A DNA stretch of 64,000 bases, from the NCBI GenBank assembly GCA_963791295.1, contig CAWBRY010000005.1:186001-250000 (forward strand). Direction: 5' to 3'. This document shows positions 43,858 to 52,894 of this stretch, piece after piece; the first letter of the stretch is position 1; every line of letters starts with the position of its first letter. The notes beneath the pieces are model-generated. The model had not been told where the DNA came from, made no database searches, and was given only the letters and a program-made list of their open reading frames with translations. The stretch is from CAWBRY01 sp963791295. Lineage in GTDB: Bacteria; Bacteroidota; Bacteroidia; Chitinophagales; Chitinophagaceae. A program made the translations under genes and the position numbers.

Positions 43858-45282
43858 TTATTTGTATCCCAGGATCTTTAACATGCTTTGCGCAGTTTGT
43901 TGCTTGGCATAAAGCCAGTCGACGATTTTTCCATTCCTGTCGGGACCGACAACAACGTGTTTTGGCGAAGGGATCAGGCAATGCTTGATGCCTCCATAAC
44001 CACTGATCTGGTCCTGGTAAGCGCCGGTATGAAAGAAACCCAGAAATAACGGTTCTCCTCCATTGCCCACTTTTGGGAGGAATACTTCATTGATATGTTC
44101 TTCGGAGTCGTAATAATCATGACTATCACAGGTCATGCCGCCCAACACCACCCGATGATATTCGGCATCCCACTTATTAATCGGCAACATCAGAAATCTT
44201 TCACCGATGCCCCAGGTATCCGGCAAGGTGGTAATGAATGATGAGTCGATCATGTACCATGTTTCCTTGTCATTTTGCACCTTTTCTCCTACAACACTAT
44301 AAATATGGGCCATGCTTTCGCCTACGGTATAACTGCCAAATTCAGTATATATGTTTGGCATCGGGACTTTGGCCTTCTTGCAGGCGGTCTTGATGTTGCC
44401 TACGATCTCGTTGATCATGAATTGGTAATCGTATTCAAAGCCCAGGGAATGTTTGATAGGAAACCCTCCGCCAATATTGATTGAATCCAACTCGGGGCAT
44501 ATTTTTTTCAACTGGCAATAGAGATTGATGATCTTATTCAGCTCACTCCAGTAATATATATCGTCTTTAATGCCCTTGTTCAGGAAAATATGCAACATCT
44601 TTAGCTGGAACTTGCTTTCGTAACCTTCAATGCGGTCGACATAAAATTCCAGGATATCCTTTGCCCGCATACCCAGCCTTGAGGTATAAAAAGGGAAAGT
44701 CGGCTCCTCCTCTGCTGCAACGCGGATACCTAATTTAAAGGGGACCTTCACGGTCTTGGCGTATTCTCTTAGTTCTTCTTTGTTGTCCAAAACGGGAATG
44801 ACATTCGCAAACCCGGAATTCAGCAGGTTAGCTATGCGTCGCGTATAGCCTTTTTGCTTAAATCCATTACAGATGATATGGATATCCTTGGAAATCTTTT
44901 TTTTCTCGTATAGCTTTTTGATGATCTCGATATCGTAGGCAAATGAAGTCTCGAGGTGAATGTCGCTTTTCAGGGCTTCCTCCACGATAAAAGAAAAGTG
45001 AGAGCTTTTGGTGCAGTAACAATAAAGATATTTGCCTTCATACCGGTGGCGTTTAAACGCAGCAGCAAACATCTGCTTGGCCTTTTTTATCTGCATTCCG
45101 ATCTTCGGGAGGTAAGTTAGTTTTAATGGAGTACCGTATTTAGCAATCAGTGCTTTCAGGTCAAGCCCATTAAAGTAAAGATTTCCGTCATCCACTTCAA
45201 AACCTTCCTGCGGAAAATTAAAAGTTTGTTTGACCAGGTCCTGGTAAGAATTGGTCACTGGAGGATAGCTGGGTTGAACCAC
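43858..45282 (-). CDS. speA: PLP-dependent arginine decarboxylase (group IV)
   Basis: The 474-residue enzyme belongs to the alanine-racemase-fold decarboxylases. The PLP-binding Lys is Lys92 in YCYCTKSSHF. SINIGGGFPIKHS is the Gly-rich phosphate-binding loop, and DSHDYYDSEEHINEVFLP lies near the substrate Cys/Asp site. It is closest to the Bacteroidota arginine decarboxylases that supply agmatine for polyamine synthesis. DAP or ornithine decarboxylase are the alternatives. The start is a GTG at 45282 with no ATG in range. It has no partner such as agmatine deiminase next door. Confidence 0.78.
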   Translation of the reverse strand: MVQPSYPPVTNSYQDLVKQTFNFPQEGFEVDDGNLYFNGLDLKALIAKYGTPLKLTYLPKIGMQIKKAKQMFAAAFKRHRYEGKYLYCYCTKSSHFSFIVEEALKSDIHLETSFAYDIEIIKKLYEKKKISKDIHIICNGFKQKGYTRRIANLLNSGFANVIPVLDNKEELREYAKTVKVPFKLGIRVAAEEEPTFPFYTSRLGMRAKDILEFYVDRIEGYESKFQLKMLHIFLNKGIKDDIYYWSELNKIINLYCQLKKICPELDSINIGGGFPIKHSLGFEYDYQFMINEIVGNIKTACKKAKVPMPNIYTEFGSYTVGESMAHIYSVVGEKVQNDKETWYMIDSSFITTLPDTWGIGERFLMLPINKWDAEYHRVVLGGMTCDSHDYYDSEEHINEVFLPKVGNGGEPLFLGFFHTGAYQDQISGYGGIKHCLIPSPKHVVVGPDRNGKIVDWLYAKQQTAQSMLKILGYK

Positions 45283-45399
45283 TTCGTTTTTGTTTTAATG
45301 GGTACAAATGTAGGTGTAAACTCATAAATGTATTGAGGCTATGCTAAAGTATATGCCTTAGCTACCTTATATACACATATACCCTTGAAACAAGTCAGC

Positions 45400-45744
45400 C
45401 TACTTAACAGAATCAATCAAGCTCTTAAAAGTCTCGGGATTGTTCATGGCCAGATCGGCGAGGATTTTGCGGTCCAGTTCTATTCCTTTTTGCTGTAGTT
45501 TATTTATAAAGGTGGAGTATGTTAATCCTTCTTCGCGAACAGCTGCATTGATCCGGGCGATCCAAAGAGAACGGTATTCCCTTTTCTTCAATTTGCGACT
45601 TACAAACATGTAGGTCATCCCCTTCTCCACTACATTCTTGGCAACCGTCAATACGTTTTTGCGCTTACCATAAAAACCCTTGGCTTGCTTTAATATTTTC
45701 TTCCTACGTGCTTTTGACGCTACAGAATTTTTTGAACGAGGCAT
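45400..45744 (-). CDS. rplT: 50S ribosomal protein L20
   Basis: This 114-residue, very basic ribosomal protein has the L20 hallmark [19 protein letters not shown] at residues 13-31 and [21 protein letters not shown] in the C-domain. It binds 23S rRNA early in 50S assembly. In many bacteria it also represses its own operon by binding the rpmI-rplT leader. It sits 41 bp after rpmI on the same strand. Confidence 0.97.
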   Translation of the reverse strand: MPRSKNSVASKARRKKILKQAKGFYGKRKNVLTVAKNVVEKGMTYMFVSRKLKKREYRSLWIARINAAVREEGLTYSTFINKLQQKGIELDRKILADLAMNNPETFKSLIDSVK

Positions 45745-45785
45745 TGTGTAATAAGTTTAAAGTTGAAATTGTTTATCCCGAGCCC

Positions 45786-45983
45786 TTATTTGAGACGTAA
45801 CAGGCGTTTTACAAAATCGACATGTGATTTTGCAACTTCGCCGTCCATTCTCATGTTGCGCTTACGCTTTTTGGATTTCTTCGTCAGGATGTGACGCTTA
45901 AAGGCCTTTTGATGCAGGATCTTTCCCGTGCCAGTTACTTTAAACCGTTTTTTGGCACTGGAGTTTGTTTTTACTTTAGGCAT
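45786..45983 (-). CDS. rpmI: 50S ribosomal protein L35
   Basis: The 65-residue basic protein has the L35 pattern [20 protein letters not shown], then [15 protein letters not shown]. The ATG is preceded by an AGGAG Shine-Dalgarno-like sequence five bases upstream, strong for this phylum. It is the first gene of the rpmI-rplT pair. The usual upstream partner infC is 2.9 kb away because a metalloprotease gene lies between them. Confidence 0.96.
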   Translation of the reverse strand: MPKVKTNSSAKKRFKVTGTGKILHQKAFKRHILTKKSKKRKRNMRMDGEVAKSHVDFVKRLLRLK

Positions 45984-46006
45984 TTTAACTCCTATTAAAA
46001 TTCAGC

Positions 46007-46052
46007 CCTTGAGGTGTTCCCCACCGGGGGACCCTTGGTGAACCTCTTCAGG
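46007..46052 (-). promoter_or_regulatory. Possible structured leader of rpmI-rplT
   Basis: In the RNA sense, 24 bases upstream of the rpmI start, the segment UCCCC-CGGU-GGGGA forms a 5-bp stem with a tetraloop, flanked by GAGG and CCUC arms that can pair around it. L20 autoregulates through structured leaders in several phyla, so this is a candidate. The simpler alternative is a terminator of the preceding transcript, but the U-run is absent. Confidence 0.35.
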
Positions 46053-46132
46053 CAATATTCCATTGTCTGGAAGAACTACCGTTTTTCAACGGGACGCGAA
46101 GATAAAGAAAATCTCTGAAACCAGTATTCGTC

Positions 46133-48667
46133 TTATTGTTTAGGGTTCAATGCATTGTCAATCCGTTTGGAGACATCCTGGAGATGGTATCGGGTCATCG
46201 TCTCGGGTATGAGTGCTATTGCTGCATTGACTTCCTTCCGCAAGTCGGATAAATGAGCCCGGACCACGCTTTTTACGTCAGATTTGTCATTATTGACGTA
46301 AATGGAAATGCCAAATAGAATACCAATGGGGTCAGGATTTCCACTGGGTTTGGAGGGATTCAACAAGTTATCCAGGATGTTTATGTACGACTTTTGAAGA
46401 TTCCTGCGATAAATTTCAATCGGTTTCTTTGTAATCAACTCGGACCAAATACCTTTCTTTAAATCTTTCAAAAACTCGGTGAGGGCGTAAGCCTTATTGC
46501 CCGATAATGCCTCAGCTTCCAGCAGCTTGTTCATCGTGCGGTTGTTGAGGAGTCGCCCGAGTACATTATCCTGGAGATTTCCTATGACGGTGATCCCACT
46601 GATCCCTGCGCGGCTGAATATCTCTTCATTCAGGAGCCAGGACGGGGTAGCAAATAGTTGTTTATTTAAGAAATCGACGGCCTCTTTCTGCTTGGCTTTT
46701 GTTACGGATTCATAAACGGGTCCCTGCTCTTCCACCATCTTCGGTGTTTCCATAATACCAGCTATGTATTTTGCCACGTGACCCATGTATGAACTCAGTT
46801 GAGTCGTTAGCTGGTTATACATTTCACGCAGGTTTGTGTAATCTTCGTTAGGCTCCTTTGTCCATTGCATCAGGTTTGGCAGGATACGTTGAAGATTCTT
46901 TATGCCATACATACTGCCTTTAATAGCGTCATCACCTACCTGCTCACGTTGAGAGCGTGGGTCATCTGGATTGGTTTCGGTACCAAACCACAGATGAGGA
47001 TCTTTTAATCTTTCCATGACCCAACGATTGAGAAATGATTTTTCAGCGTCTGCACTTTTATATTCAGGAAAGATCTTGTAACCCCATTCTATCGCCCACT
47101 TATCATAATCGCCTATTCGCGGAAACAATCCTTTTTCTCCGACGCTGTCTTCCGGCTGTGCCACGTAGTTGAACCTGGCATAGTCCATAATGGAGGGAGT
47201 ATGACCATTGGCTTCCACCCAGGTCTTATCTCGAAGCTTCTCAACCGGCACGGTGGAGCTTGACCCGTAATTATGCCGGAGGCCGATCGTATGTCCCACC
47301 TCGTGAGACGAAACAAAGCGAATGAGCTGGCCCATCAATTCATCATCAAAGACCATCTTTCTTGCCTTGGGGTCCACGGCAGCAGTTTGAATAAAATACC
47401 AGTTATGGATTAACTCCATTACATTATGATACCAACTGATATGGCTCTCCATGATTTCTCCGCTACGCGGATCGGAAATACTCGGCCCGCTGGCATTCGC
47501 AATATCCGAAGGTTTGTAAACGATGGCGGAATTGCGCGCATCATCCAGGCTCCAGGTACTATCTTCAGCCTTAGTGGGTGCTACCTTTGCCATGATCGCG
47601 TTCTTAAATCCCGCTTTTTCGAAAGCGGATTGCCAGTCATTTACACCTTGTATCAGATAAGGAACCCATTTTTTGGGCGTTGCAGGATCAACATAAAAGA
47701 TGATCGGCTTTTTCGGTTCTACCAGTTCTCCCCTCTTATATTTATCCCAATCCTCGTCTTTTGGTTCCAATTTCCAGCGTTTGACAATCGTAACAGATTT
47801 AACTCCCTGCGGATTTGCATCATAGTCGGTATAGCCGATCGCTAAATAACCGACTCTTGGATCGAAGAACCTGGCTTGCATCGGCGACTTAGGCAATAGC
47901 ACCAGCGAACTGTTTAATTCAAGAGTCATGTTGCCGGAAACAACACCGCTTCCCATACTGCCAGGTGAAGGGGGAGACGTCGTTCGTGAATAGGTTTTTA
48001 CCGTTTTGATTTCAATATTGATGGGGAAAGCCCTAACGGCCACTATATACGACTTATCAGATTGAATGGAAGCAAATCGCAAACTGTTTTTTAACCCCGC
48101 ATTAAAATGGAGTATTTCGTTATCGCCATTGATATAATCGGTAACCTCGATGACCACACCACTTGAGTCTTTGGAAAAAGCTTTGATATCGAAGGCAGCT
48201 GCAATGGGTTGGATATTTGAATTATTTACTGCCGTGAACATGGGTGACGATGAATCCTTGGTGTATTCGGCAAAAGATAAGTTTCGAAGAAATATCTTAT
48301 TGTTAGGTCCCTTTTCAAATATGATCACATTCTGGCCGATCTGGTCGCCTGCATATCCAAAAAAGCCGCCAATGCGCATCCCGGCCGCAGCCTTTGAAAT
48401 GCGATTGACCACCAGAATGTCCCGGTTCAACAACGAATCCGGAATTTCGAAATAGTATTTATCTTCTACTTTATGAACTTTGAAAAGGCCTGCATCTGTT
48501 TTTGCTTTATCCGTGATCACTTCCTGGTAGGGCTTGATACTCTGGTTGCCTGATGAAGGGCTTTGCCTTCTTGTTGTATCGCGAGTAGATGGAGGTTGCG
48601 CAACAGCACACAACGAGGTCAGTATTAATGCCACAGCAAAGACCGTCCGACTAAAAAGAAATGCCAT
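46133..48667 (-). CDS. Zinc-dependent metalloprotease (DUF5117/DUF4953 type)
   Basis: With the ATG at 48667 (MAFLFSRTVFAVALILTSLCAVAQ) the protein is 844 residues with a normal signal peptide. The catalytic motif HEVGHTIGLRH is at about residues 455-465, a metzincin-like HExxHxxGxxH. The N-terminal half has the DUF5118/DUF5117-type features (DILVVNRISKAA, IGGFFGYAGDQIGQN), and the active site lies within a DUF4953-type region (WYHNVMELIHNWYFIQ). It is likely a periplasmic or extracellular protease. It lies between infC and rpmI, separated from infC by a terminator. Confidence 0.85.
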   Translation of the reverse strand: MAFLFSRTVFAVALILTSLCAVAQPPSTRDTTRRQSPSSGNQSIKPYQEVITDKAKTDAGLFKVHKVEDKYYFEIPDSLLNRDILVVNRISKAAAGMRIGGFFGYAGDQIGQNVIIFEKGPNNKIFLRNLSFAEYTKDSSSPMFTAVNNSNIQPIAAAFDIKAFSKDSSGVVIEVTDYINGDNEILHFNAGLKNSLRFASIQSDKSYIVAVRAFPINIEIKTVKTYSRTTSPPSPGSMGSGVVSGNMTLELNSSLVLLPKSPMQARFFDPRVGYLAIGYTDYDANPQGVKSVTIVKRWKLEPKDEDWDKYKRGELVEPKKPIIFYVDPATPKKWVPYLIQGVNDWQSAFEKAGFKNAIMAKVAPTKAEDSTWSLDDARNSAIVYKPSDIANASGPSISDPRSGEIMESHISWYHNVMELIHNWYFIQTAAVDPKARKMVFDDELMGQLIRFVSSHEVGHTIGLRHNYGSSSTVPVEKLRDKTWVEANGHTPSIMDYARFNYVAQPEDSVGEKGLFPRIGDYDKWAIEWGYKIFPEYKSADAEKSFLNRWVMERLKDPHLWFGTETNPDDPRSQREQVGDDAIKGSMYGIKNLQRILPNLMQWTKEPNEDYTNLREMYNQLTTQLSSYMGHVAKYIAGIMETPKMVEEQGPVYESVTKAKQKEAVDFLNKQLFATPSWLLNEEIFSRAGISGITVIGNLQDNVLGRLLNNRTMNKLLEAEALSGNKAYALTEFLKDLKKGIWSELITKKPIEIYRRNLQKSYINILDNLLNPSKPSGNPDPIGILFGISIYVNNDKSDVKSVVRAHLSDLRKEVNAAIALIPETMTRYHLQDVSKRIDNALNPKQ

Positions 48668-48811
48668 AAAAAAATTAATTCTTTGACGCCTCAAGTTACG
48701 CAAACCATCGTTTCACTTACCGGCGAGAAATTATTTGGTACCAACGGTTTAAATGCAGGGATGAATTACAAAATAAAGAATCGATTGACCTCAAGGATAT
48801 ATCTATGAAAC

Positions 48812-48835
48812 AAAAAACCCCGAAGACTTCGGGGT
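48812..48835 (-). terminator. Intrinsic terminator downstream of infC
   Basis: The palindrome ACCCCGAAG (48817-48825) / CTTCGGGGT (48827-48835) forms a strong hairpin, followed on the minus strand by six T (plus-strand A-run 48812-48817). It lies 12 bp after the infC stop, so thrS-infC transcription should end before the metalloprotease gene. Confidence 0.85.
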
Positions 48836-48846
48836 CAAGAAGATTT

Positions 48847-49479
48847 TTATGATGCTTTCTTTTTTCCTTTAGGAGCAAACATGGCCAACATCCTGCGGCC
48901 TTCCATTTTGGGCATATTCTCCAGAACACCGAGCTCTGCTAATCGCTCGGCAAATTTGAGCAATAATAATTGCCCTCTTTCCTGGAATTGAATAGACCTT
49001 CCTTTGAATTGCACATACGCCTTTACCTTATTTCCATCCTTAAGAAACCCTTCGGCATGTTTTGCTTTGAAATCAAAATCATGATCATCCGTATTTGGAG
49101 TAAACCGGATCTCTTTTACTTCCGATACTTTCGACTTTGCCTTCATCTCCTTTTCCTTCTTCTTCTTATCGTAGAGAAATTTATTATAGTCGATGATTTT
49201 GCAGACCGGGGGGTCAACAGTTGGGGAAATCTCCACGAGATCCAATCCTAATTCCTGCGCTTTCTTGAGTGCATCGGAAGTGGAGTAAATACCAATTTCA
49301 ACATTCTCACCTACCAGTCGAACCTGGGGAACGCGAATGAAATGATTGATTCGATGTTCTGCTTCTTTGCGAGGCATAAACCTGCCTCTATAATTACCTT
49401 TATTCATTCCGCCGGAGCCAGGCTTCTTGAATCCTCCGCCCGGTGGCCGGTTAAATCCGCCTTTTTGTGGTACTGCCAT
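48847..49479 (-). CDS. infC: Translation initiation factor IF-3
   Basis: The 210-residue factor prevents premature 50S joining and proofreads the start codon. It has an extra Gly/Pro/Lys-rich N-terminal tail (residues 1-35, with repeated GGGFKKPG), as in other Bacteroidota. The N-domain has HRINHFIRVPQVRLVGENVEIG, then a Lys-rich linker helix, then the C-domain KEIRFTPNTDDHDFDFKAKHAEGFLKDG. The start is an ordinary ATG, not the AUU used for autoregulation in E. coli. It is 20 bp downstream of thrS. Confidence 0.95.
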   Translation of the reverse strand: MAVPQKGGFNRPPGGGFKKPGSGGMNKGNYRGRFMPRKEAEHRINHFIRVPQVRLVGENVEIGIYSTSDALKKAQELGLDLVEISPTVDPPVCKIIDYNKFLYDKKKKEKEMKAKSKVSEVKEIRFTPNTDDHDFDFKAKHAEGFLKDGNKVKAYVQFKGRSIQFQERGQLLLLKFAERLAELGVLENMPKMEGRRMLAMFAPKGKKKAS

Positions 49480-49499
49480 TTAAATTTATTCTTTTCATT

Positions 49500-51449
49500 T
49501 TAGGAATGAACTACGTCGCCCGCCCGCCTTTCTTTGATTTCGGAAACCAGTTCATTCGTGAATTGATCAACTTCTTTCGTTCCTAAGTCACCCTGACCAT
49601 GACGACGAACTGCAACTTTTTTCTCATTAACCTCTTTTTCACCCACGACCAACATGTAAGGTACTTTCAATAGTTCGGTATCTCTTATCTTCTTCCCGAT
49701 TTTTTCAGGACGGTCATCAATTTCAGCGCGAATATCCGCATTTTTAAGTTGCTGCAATACAGTTTTAGCATAGTCTATGAATTTGTCGCTGATAGGCAAC
49801 ACCTTCACCTGAAGAGGCGCCAGCCAGGTGGGGAAGCGGCCCGCAAAATGCTCCAATAAAAAGCCGATGAATCGTTCGTGCGTTCCCAGGGGCGCGCGGT
49901 GAATGATCAATGGCGTTTCCGGTTTATTATCATGACTGGTGAATTCCAGTTTGAAGCGACGTCCCTGAGCAAAGTCAACCTGGTTGGTCGCTAAAGTAAA
50001 TTCCCTGCCTATAATGCTCCAGATCTGGACATCGATCTTGGGACCGTAAAACGCTGCCTCGTCCTGCACTTCTACAAATGGCGTATTGGTTTTAATTAAT
50101 ACATCTCTTACAAGTTCTTCCGTTTCCTTCCACAACTCTGGCTCATCCACATATTTCTGTCCCAATTTATTTGGGTCATGCAGGGATAATCGCATTACAT
50201 ATTTATCGACGCCGAAAATCTTAAAGTATTTCAAGTACATGTCATTCACAGCCTTGAATTCCTCATAGAACTGCTCCTTGGTACAATATATATGTGCGTC
50301 GTTCATGTGAAGACAACGAACGCGCATCAAACCGAATAGTTCGCCGCTTTGTTCAAAACGATAACAAGTCCCATATTCTGCCAGACGTAGCGGAAGATCC
50401 TTATAGCTTCTTTGTTCGGCAGCAAATATCTTGTGATGGTGAGGACAATTCATTGCCTTCAGGTAATACTTAACCCCGTCCAATTCCATGGGCGGAAACA
50501 TGCTATCCTTGTAGTAAGGTAAATGACCGCTGGTGAGATACATGCTCTCCTTCGCGATGTGCGGCGTCACCACTCTTTTATATCCCGCAGCGAACTCAGT
50601 TTCTTTAGCCAGTTTCTCCAATTCGTCGATGACGATGGTTCCATTGGGGAGCCACAGAACCAGGCCCGGGCCCACATCATCGTCCATCGTAAAGATGCCA
50701 AGTTCCTTTCCCAGTTTGCGGTGATCTCTTTTCTTTGCTTCTTCCAATAGGACGAGGTATTCATCCAATTCTTTTTGAGACGGAAAGGTTATTCCATATA
50801 CGCGGGTAAGCATCTTGTTCTTCTCGTCACCTTTCCAATATGCCCCGGCTATGCTCGTTAATTTAATGGCTTTGATAAGACTGGTATTGGGAATATGAGG
50901 ACCGCGGCACAGGTCGGTGAATTTTCCCTGGGTATAAAGGGTGATCTCACCGTCATTTAATCCTTCCAACAAGTCTAGTTTGTATTCATCTCCTTTTTCT
51001 TTGAAATACTTTATAGCATCGGCCTTGGAAATTCCCTTTCTTTGATAAGAGCTGTTCGTTTTAGCCAGTTCACTCATCTTTTTTTCCAAAGCCTGCAAAT
51101 CTTCCTCGCTCATTTTTCTATCGCCCAGGTCCATGTCATAATAAAATCCATTCTCAACGGGAGGGCCAACCCAGAATTTCACCCCAGGAAACATCGATTC
51201 AACTGCTTCCGCCATCAGGTGGGCTGAAGAATGCCAGAAAGTACTCTTACCTTCTGTTTCATTCCACGTTAAAAGCTTTAGTTGAGCATCCTTTTCAATA
51301 GGCCTTGTCGCATCCCATACTTCGCCGTTGATAGAAGCAGCAACGACTTTTTTAGCGAGACCTTCGGAAATGGATTTTGCAATCTCGAGGGCCGTCACTC
51401 CTTCATTATACTGTCGAACGGCTCCGTCGGGGAATGTAATATTGATCAT
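49500..51449 (-). CDS. thrS: Threonine-tRNA ligase
   Basis: This 649-residue class II synthetase has an N-terminal TGS domain (MINITFPDGAVRQYNEGVTALEIAKSI), the editing domain with HSSAHLMAEAVE (near residue 74) and later a CRGPHIP segment, the catalytic core with MNCPHHHKIF (zinc Cys), RYEFEQSGELFGLMRVR (motif 2), and a C-terminal anticodon-binding domain (QVKVLPISDKFIDYA). The ATG at 51449 is well placed. It starts the thrS-infC pair, which is followed by a terminator. Confidence 0.96.
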   Translation of the reverse strand: MINITFPDGAVRQYNEGVTALEIAKSISEGLAKKVVAASINGEVWDATRPIEKDAQLKLLTWNETEGKSTFWHSSAHLMAEAVESMFPGVKFWVGPPVENGFYYDMDLGDRKMSEEDLQALEKKMSELAKTNSSYQRKGISKADAIKYFKEKGDEYKLDLLEGLNDGEITLYTQGKFTDLCRGPHIPNTSLIKAIKLTSIAGAYWKGDEKNKMLTRVYGITFPSQKELDEYLVLLEEAKKRDHRKLGKELGIFTMDDDVGPGLVLWLPNGTIVIDELEKLAKETEFAAGYKRVVTPHIAKESMYLTSGHLPYYKDSMFPPMELDGVKYYLKAMNCPHHHKIFAAEQRSYKDLPLRLAEYGTCYRFEQSGELFGLMRVRCLHMNDAHIYCTKEQFYEEFKAVNDMYLKYFKIFGVDKYVMRLSLHDPNKLGQKYVDEPELWKETEELVRDVLIKTNTPFVEVQDEAAFYGPKIDVQIWSIIGREFTLATNQVDFAQGRRFKLEFTSHDNKPETPLIIHRAPLGTHERFIGFLLEHFAGRFPTWLAPLQVKVLPISDKFIDYAKTVLQQLKNADIRAEIDDRPEKIGKKIRDTELLKVPYMLVVGEKEVNEKKVAVRRHGQGDLGTKEVDQFTNELVSEIKERRAGDVVHS

Positions 51450-51661
51450 ACTGGATTTATCTCCTTTTATGCCCGAAGGTGAAACTTATTCCTTCGAAGG
51501 GGGCAAATTTAACAACTCTGGCTGATTATCCTGAGAACAAAGAGTAAGGAAACTCACCAATTGATTGAGAAAAAAGCGGTGTTAATAAGGTCTTTAAAAT
51601 TAACAATCCATTGTTTCGGTCCTATTTCATGCATACGACTATTTTCTTAGTTTTGATAGCC

Positions 51662-52804
51662 ATGAGGGGAATACTATTCAAATGCTTGTTGATATTTGCC
51701 GCGTTGATGCCGATTACCCAATTCACCTCCCATGCCCAGGATCTCACGGGTATCTGGCGTGGTTATTTTATCTCCGACTACGGCGAGCAATACAAACTTG
51801 AATTTCAGATCTCTCAAAAACCATCCAATTCAGTCGCCGGTGTTTCTTATTCCTATCTCGATGTCCGCTTCTACGGGAAGGCGACCATGACAGGCACATT
51901 CATAAAAAATTCTTCTTCTTTCCGCGTTCGCGAAATTAGAACGGTGGAAGTGAAGAGTACGTTGGGCGGCGCCACCTGTATCATGAACTACAATTTCAAC
52001 TATGAAAAATCCGGTAAAGAAGAGTTCCTTGAAGGCACTTACTTAGGAAAATTCGAAACCAAATACAAAACCGAAAGGACCCCTGCATGGGGTGACTGTG
52101 GTGGTGGAAAAGTATTCCTCCGAAAGGTGACCAGTTCCGATTTTTATGTTGAGCCCTTCCTTCGCAACAAAGCCAAGAAGACCCCTCCCGTTATCTATAA
52201 CAAGCCTCCTGAAAAAAATCTGACTCCTACTCCTGAAACGAAAGCCATACCGACTCCCGATAAGCCGCTCGCTAAAACAACGAAACCACCGGTAACGAAA
52301 AAAACAACTACGACAAAGCCCATAGCGAAAAATAATACCAGAACGACACTTGTCCGGCCCAACAATACGATCCCCGATTCTGCCTCTAGAGTCAACACTC
52401 CGGAGATCAAGAAAATTACTCCTGTTCAGCCGGCTATAACTCCAGACGTATTGAGATCACGCACGAACGAACTCTTCAAAATCTTCGTTGTAAGCAGTCC
52501 CAATGTAATTGTAAAATTGTACGACAATGGTGTTATTGATGGAGACACCATCTCAGTCTTCCTGGATAAGAAATTGGTATTAGCATCTAAAGGCCTGTCG
52601 GCAGCACCGCTAGTTGTGAAACTAAAAATGGATGAAGACAATGAGGAACATGAATTAGTGATGGTTGCTGAGAATCTCGGAGGAATTCCCCCCAATACTT
52701 CTTTAATGACTGTAGAATCCGGCGACCAACGATTTGATGTTCGTATTACCTCCACCGAACAGAAAAATGCGGTTGTTAGATTCAAATACCAAAAACCTAA
52801 ATAA
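51662..52804 (+). CDS. Secreted protein with Pro/Thr-rich linker, member 2 of the paralogous family
   Basis: The ATG at 51662 gives a signal peptide (MRGILFKCLLIFAALMPITQ) and 380 residues. The N-module starts DLTGIWRGYFISDYGEQYKLEF. Unlike its relatives, the middle is a 100-residue Pro/Thr/Lys-rich, probably unfolded linker (TPTPETKAIPTPDKPLAKTT and TKKTTTTKPIAKNNTRTT). The C-module VKLYDNGVIDGDTISVFLD ... AENLGGIPPNTSLM ends with VRFKYQKP. The protein is probably a periplasmic or cell-surface spacer-linked binding protein. The function is unknown. The next gene, 90 bp on, is its tandem paralogue. Confidence 0.7.
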   Translation: MRGILFKCLLIFAALMPITQFTSHAQDLTGIWRGYFISDYGEQYKLEFQISQKPSNSVAGVSYSYLDVRFYGKATMTGTFIKNSSSFRVREIRTVEVKSTLGGATCIMNYNFNYEKSGKEEFLEGTYLGKFETKYKTERTPAWGDCGGGKVFLRKVTSSDFYVEPFLRNKAKKTPPVIYNKPPEKNLTPTPETKAIPTPDKPLAKTTKPPVTKKTTTTKPIAKNNTRTTLVRPNNTIPDSASRVNTPEIKKITPVQPAITPDVLRSRTNELFKIFVVSSPNVIVKLYDNGVIDGDTISVFLDKKLVLASKGLSAAPLVVKLKMDEDNEEHELVMVAENLGGIPPNTSLMTVESGDQRFDVRITSTEQKNAVVRFKYQKPK

Positions 52805-52894
52805 CATCCTTATCCTGCCTTTTGAGAGAGAATGGATTTCGACCGTTTCTGTAATTTCCCCTACCCATTTTTCTTTTTCATTTATTTTCACTGC

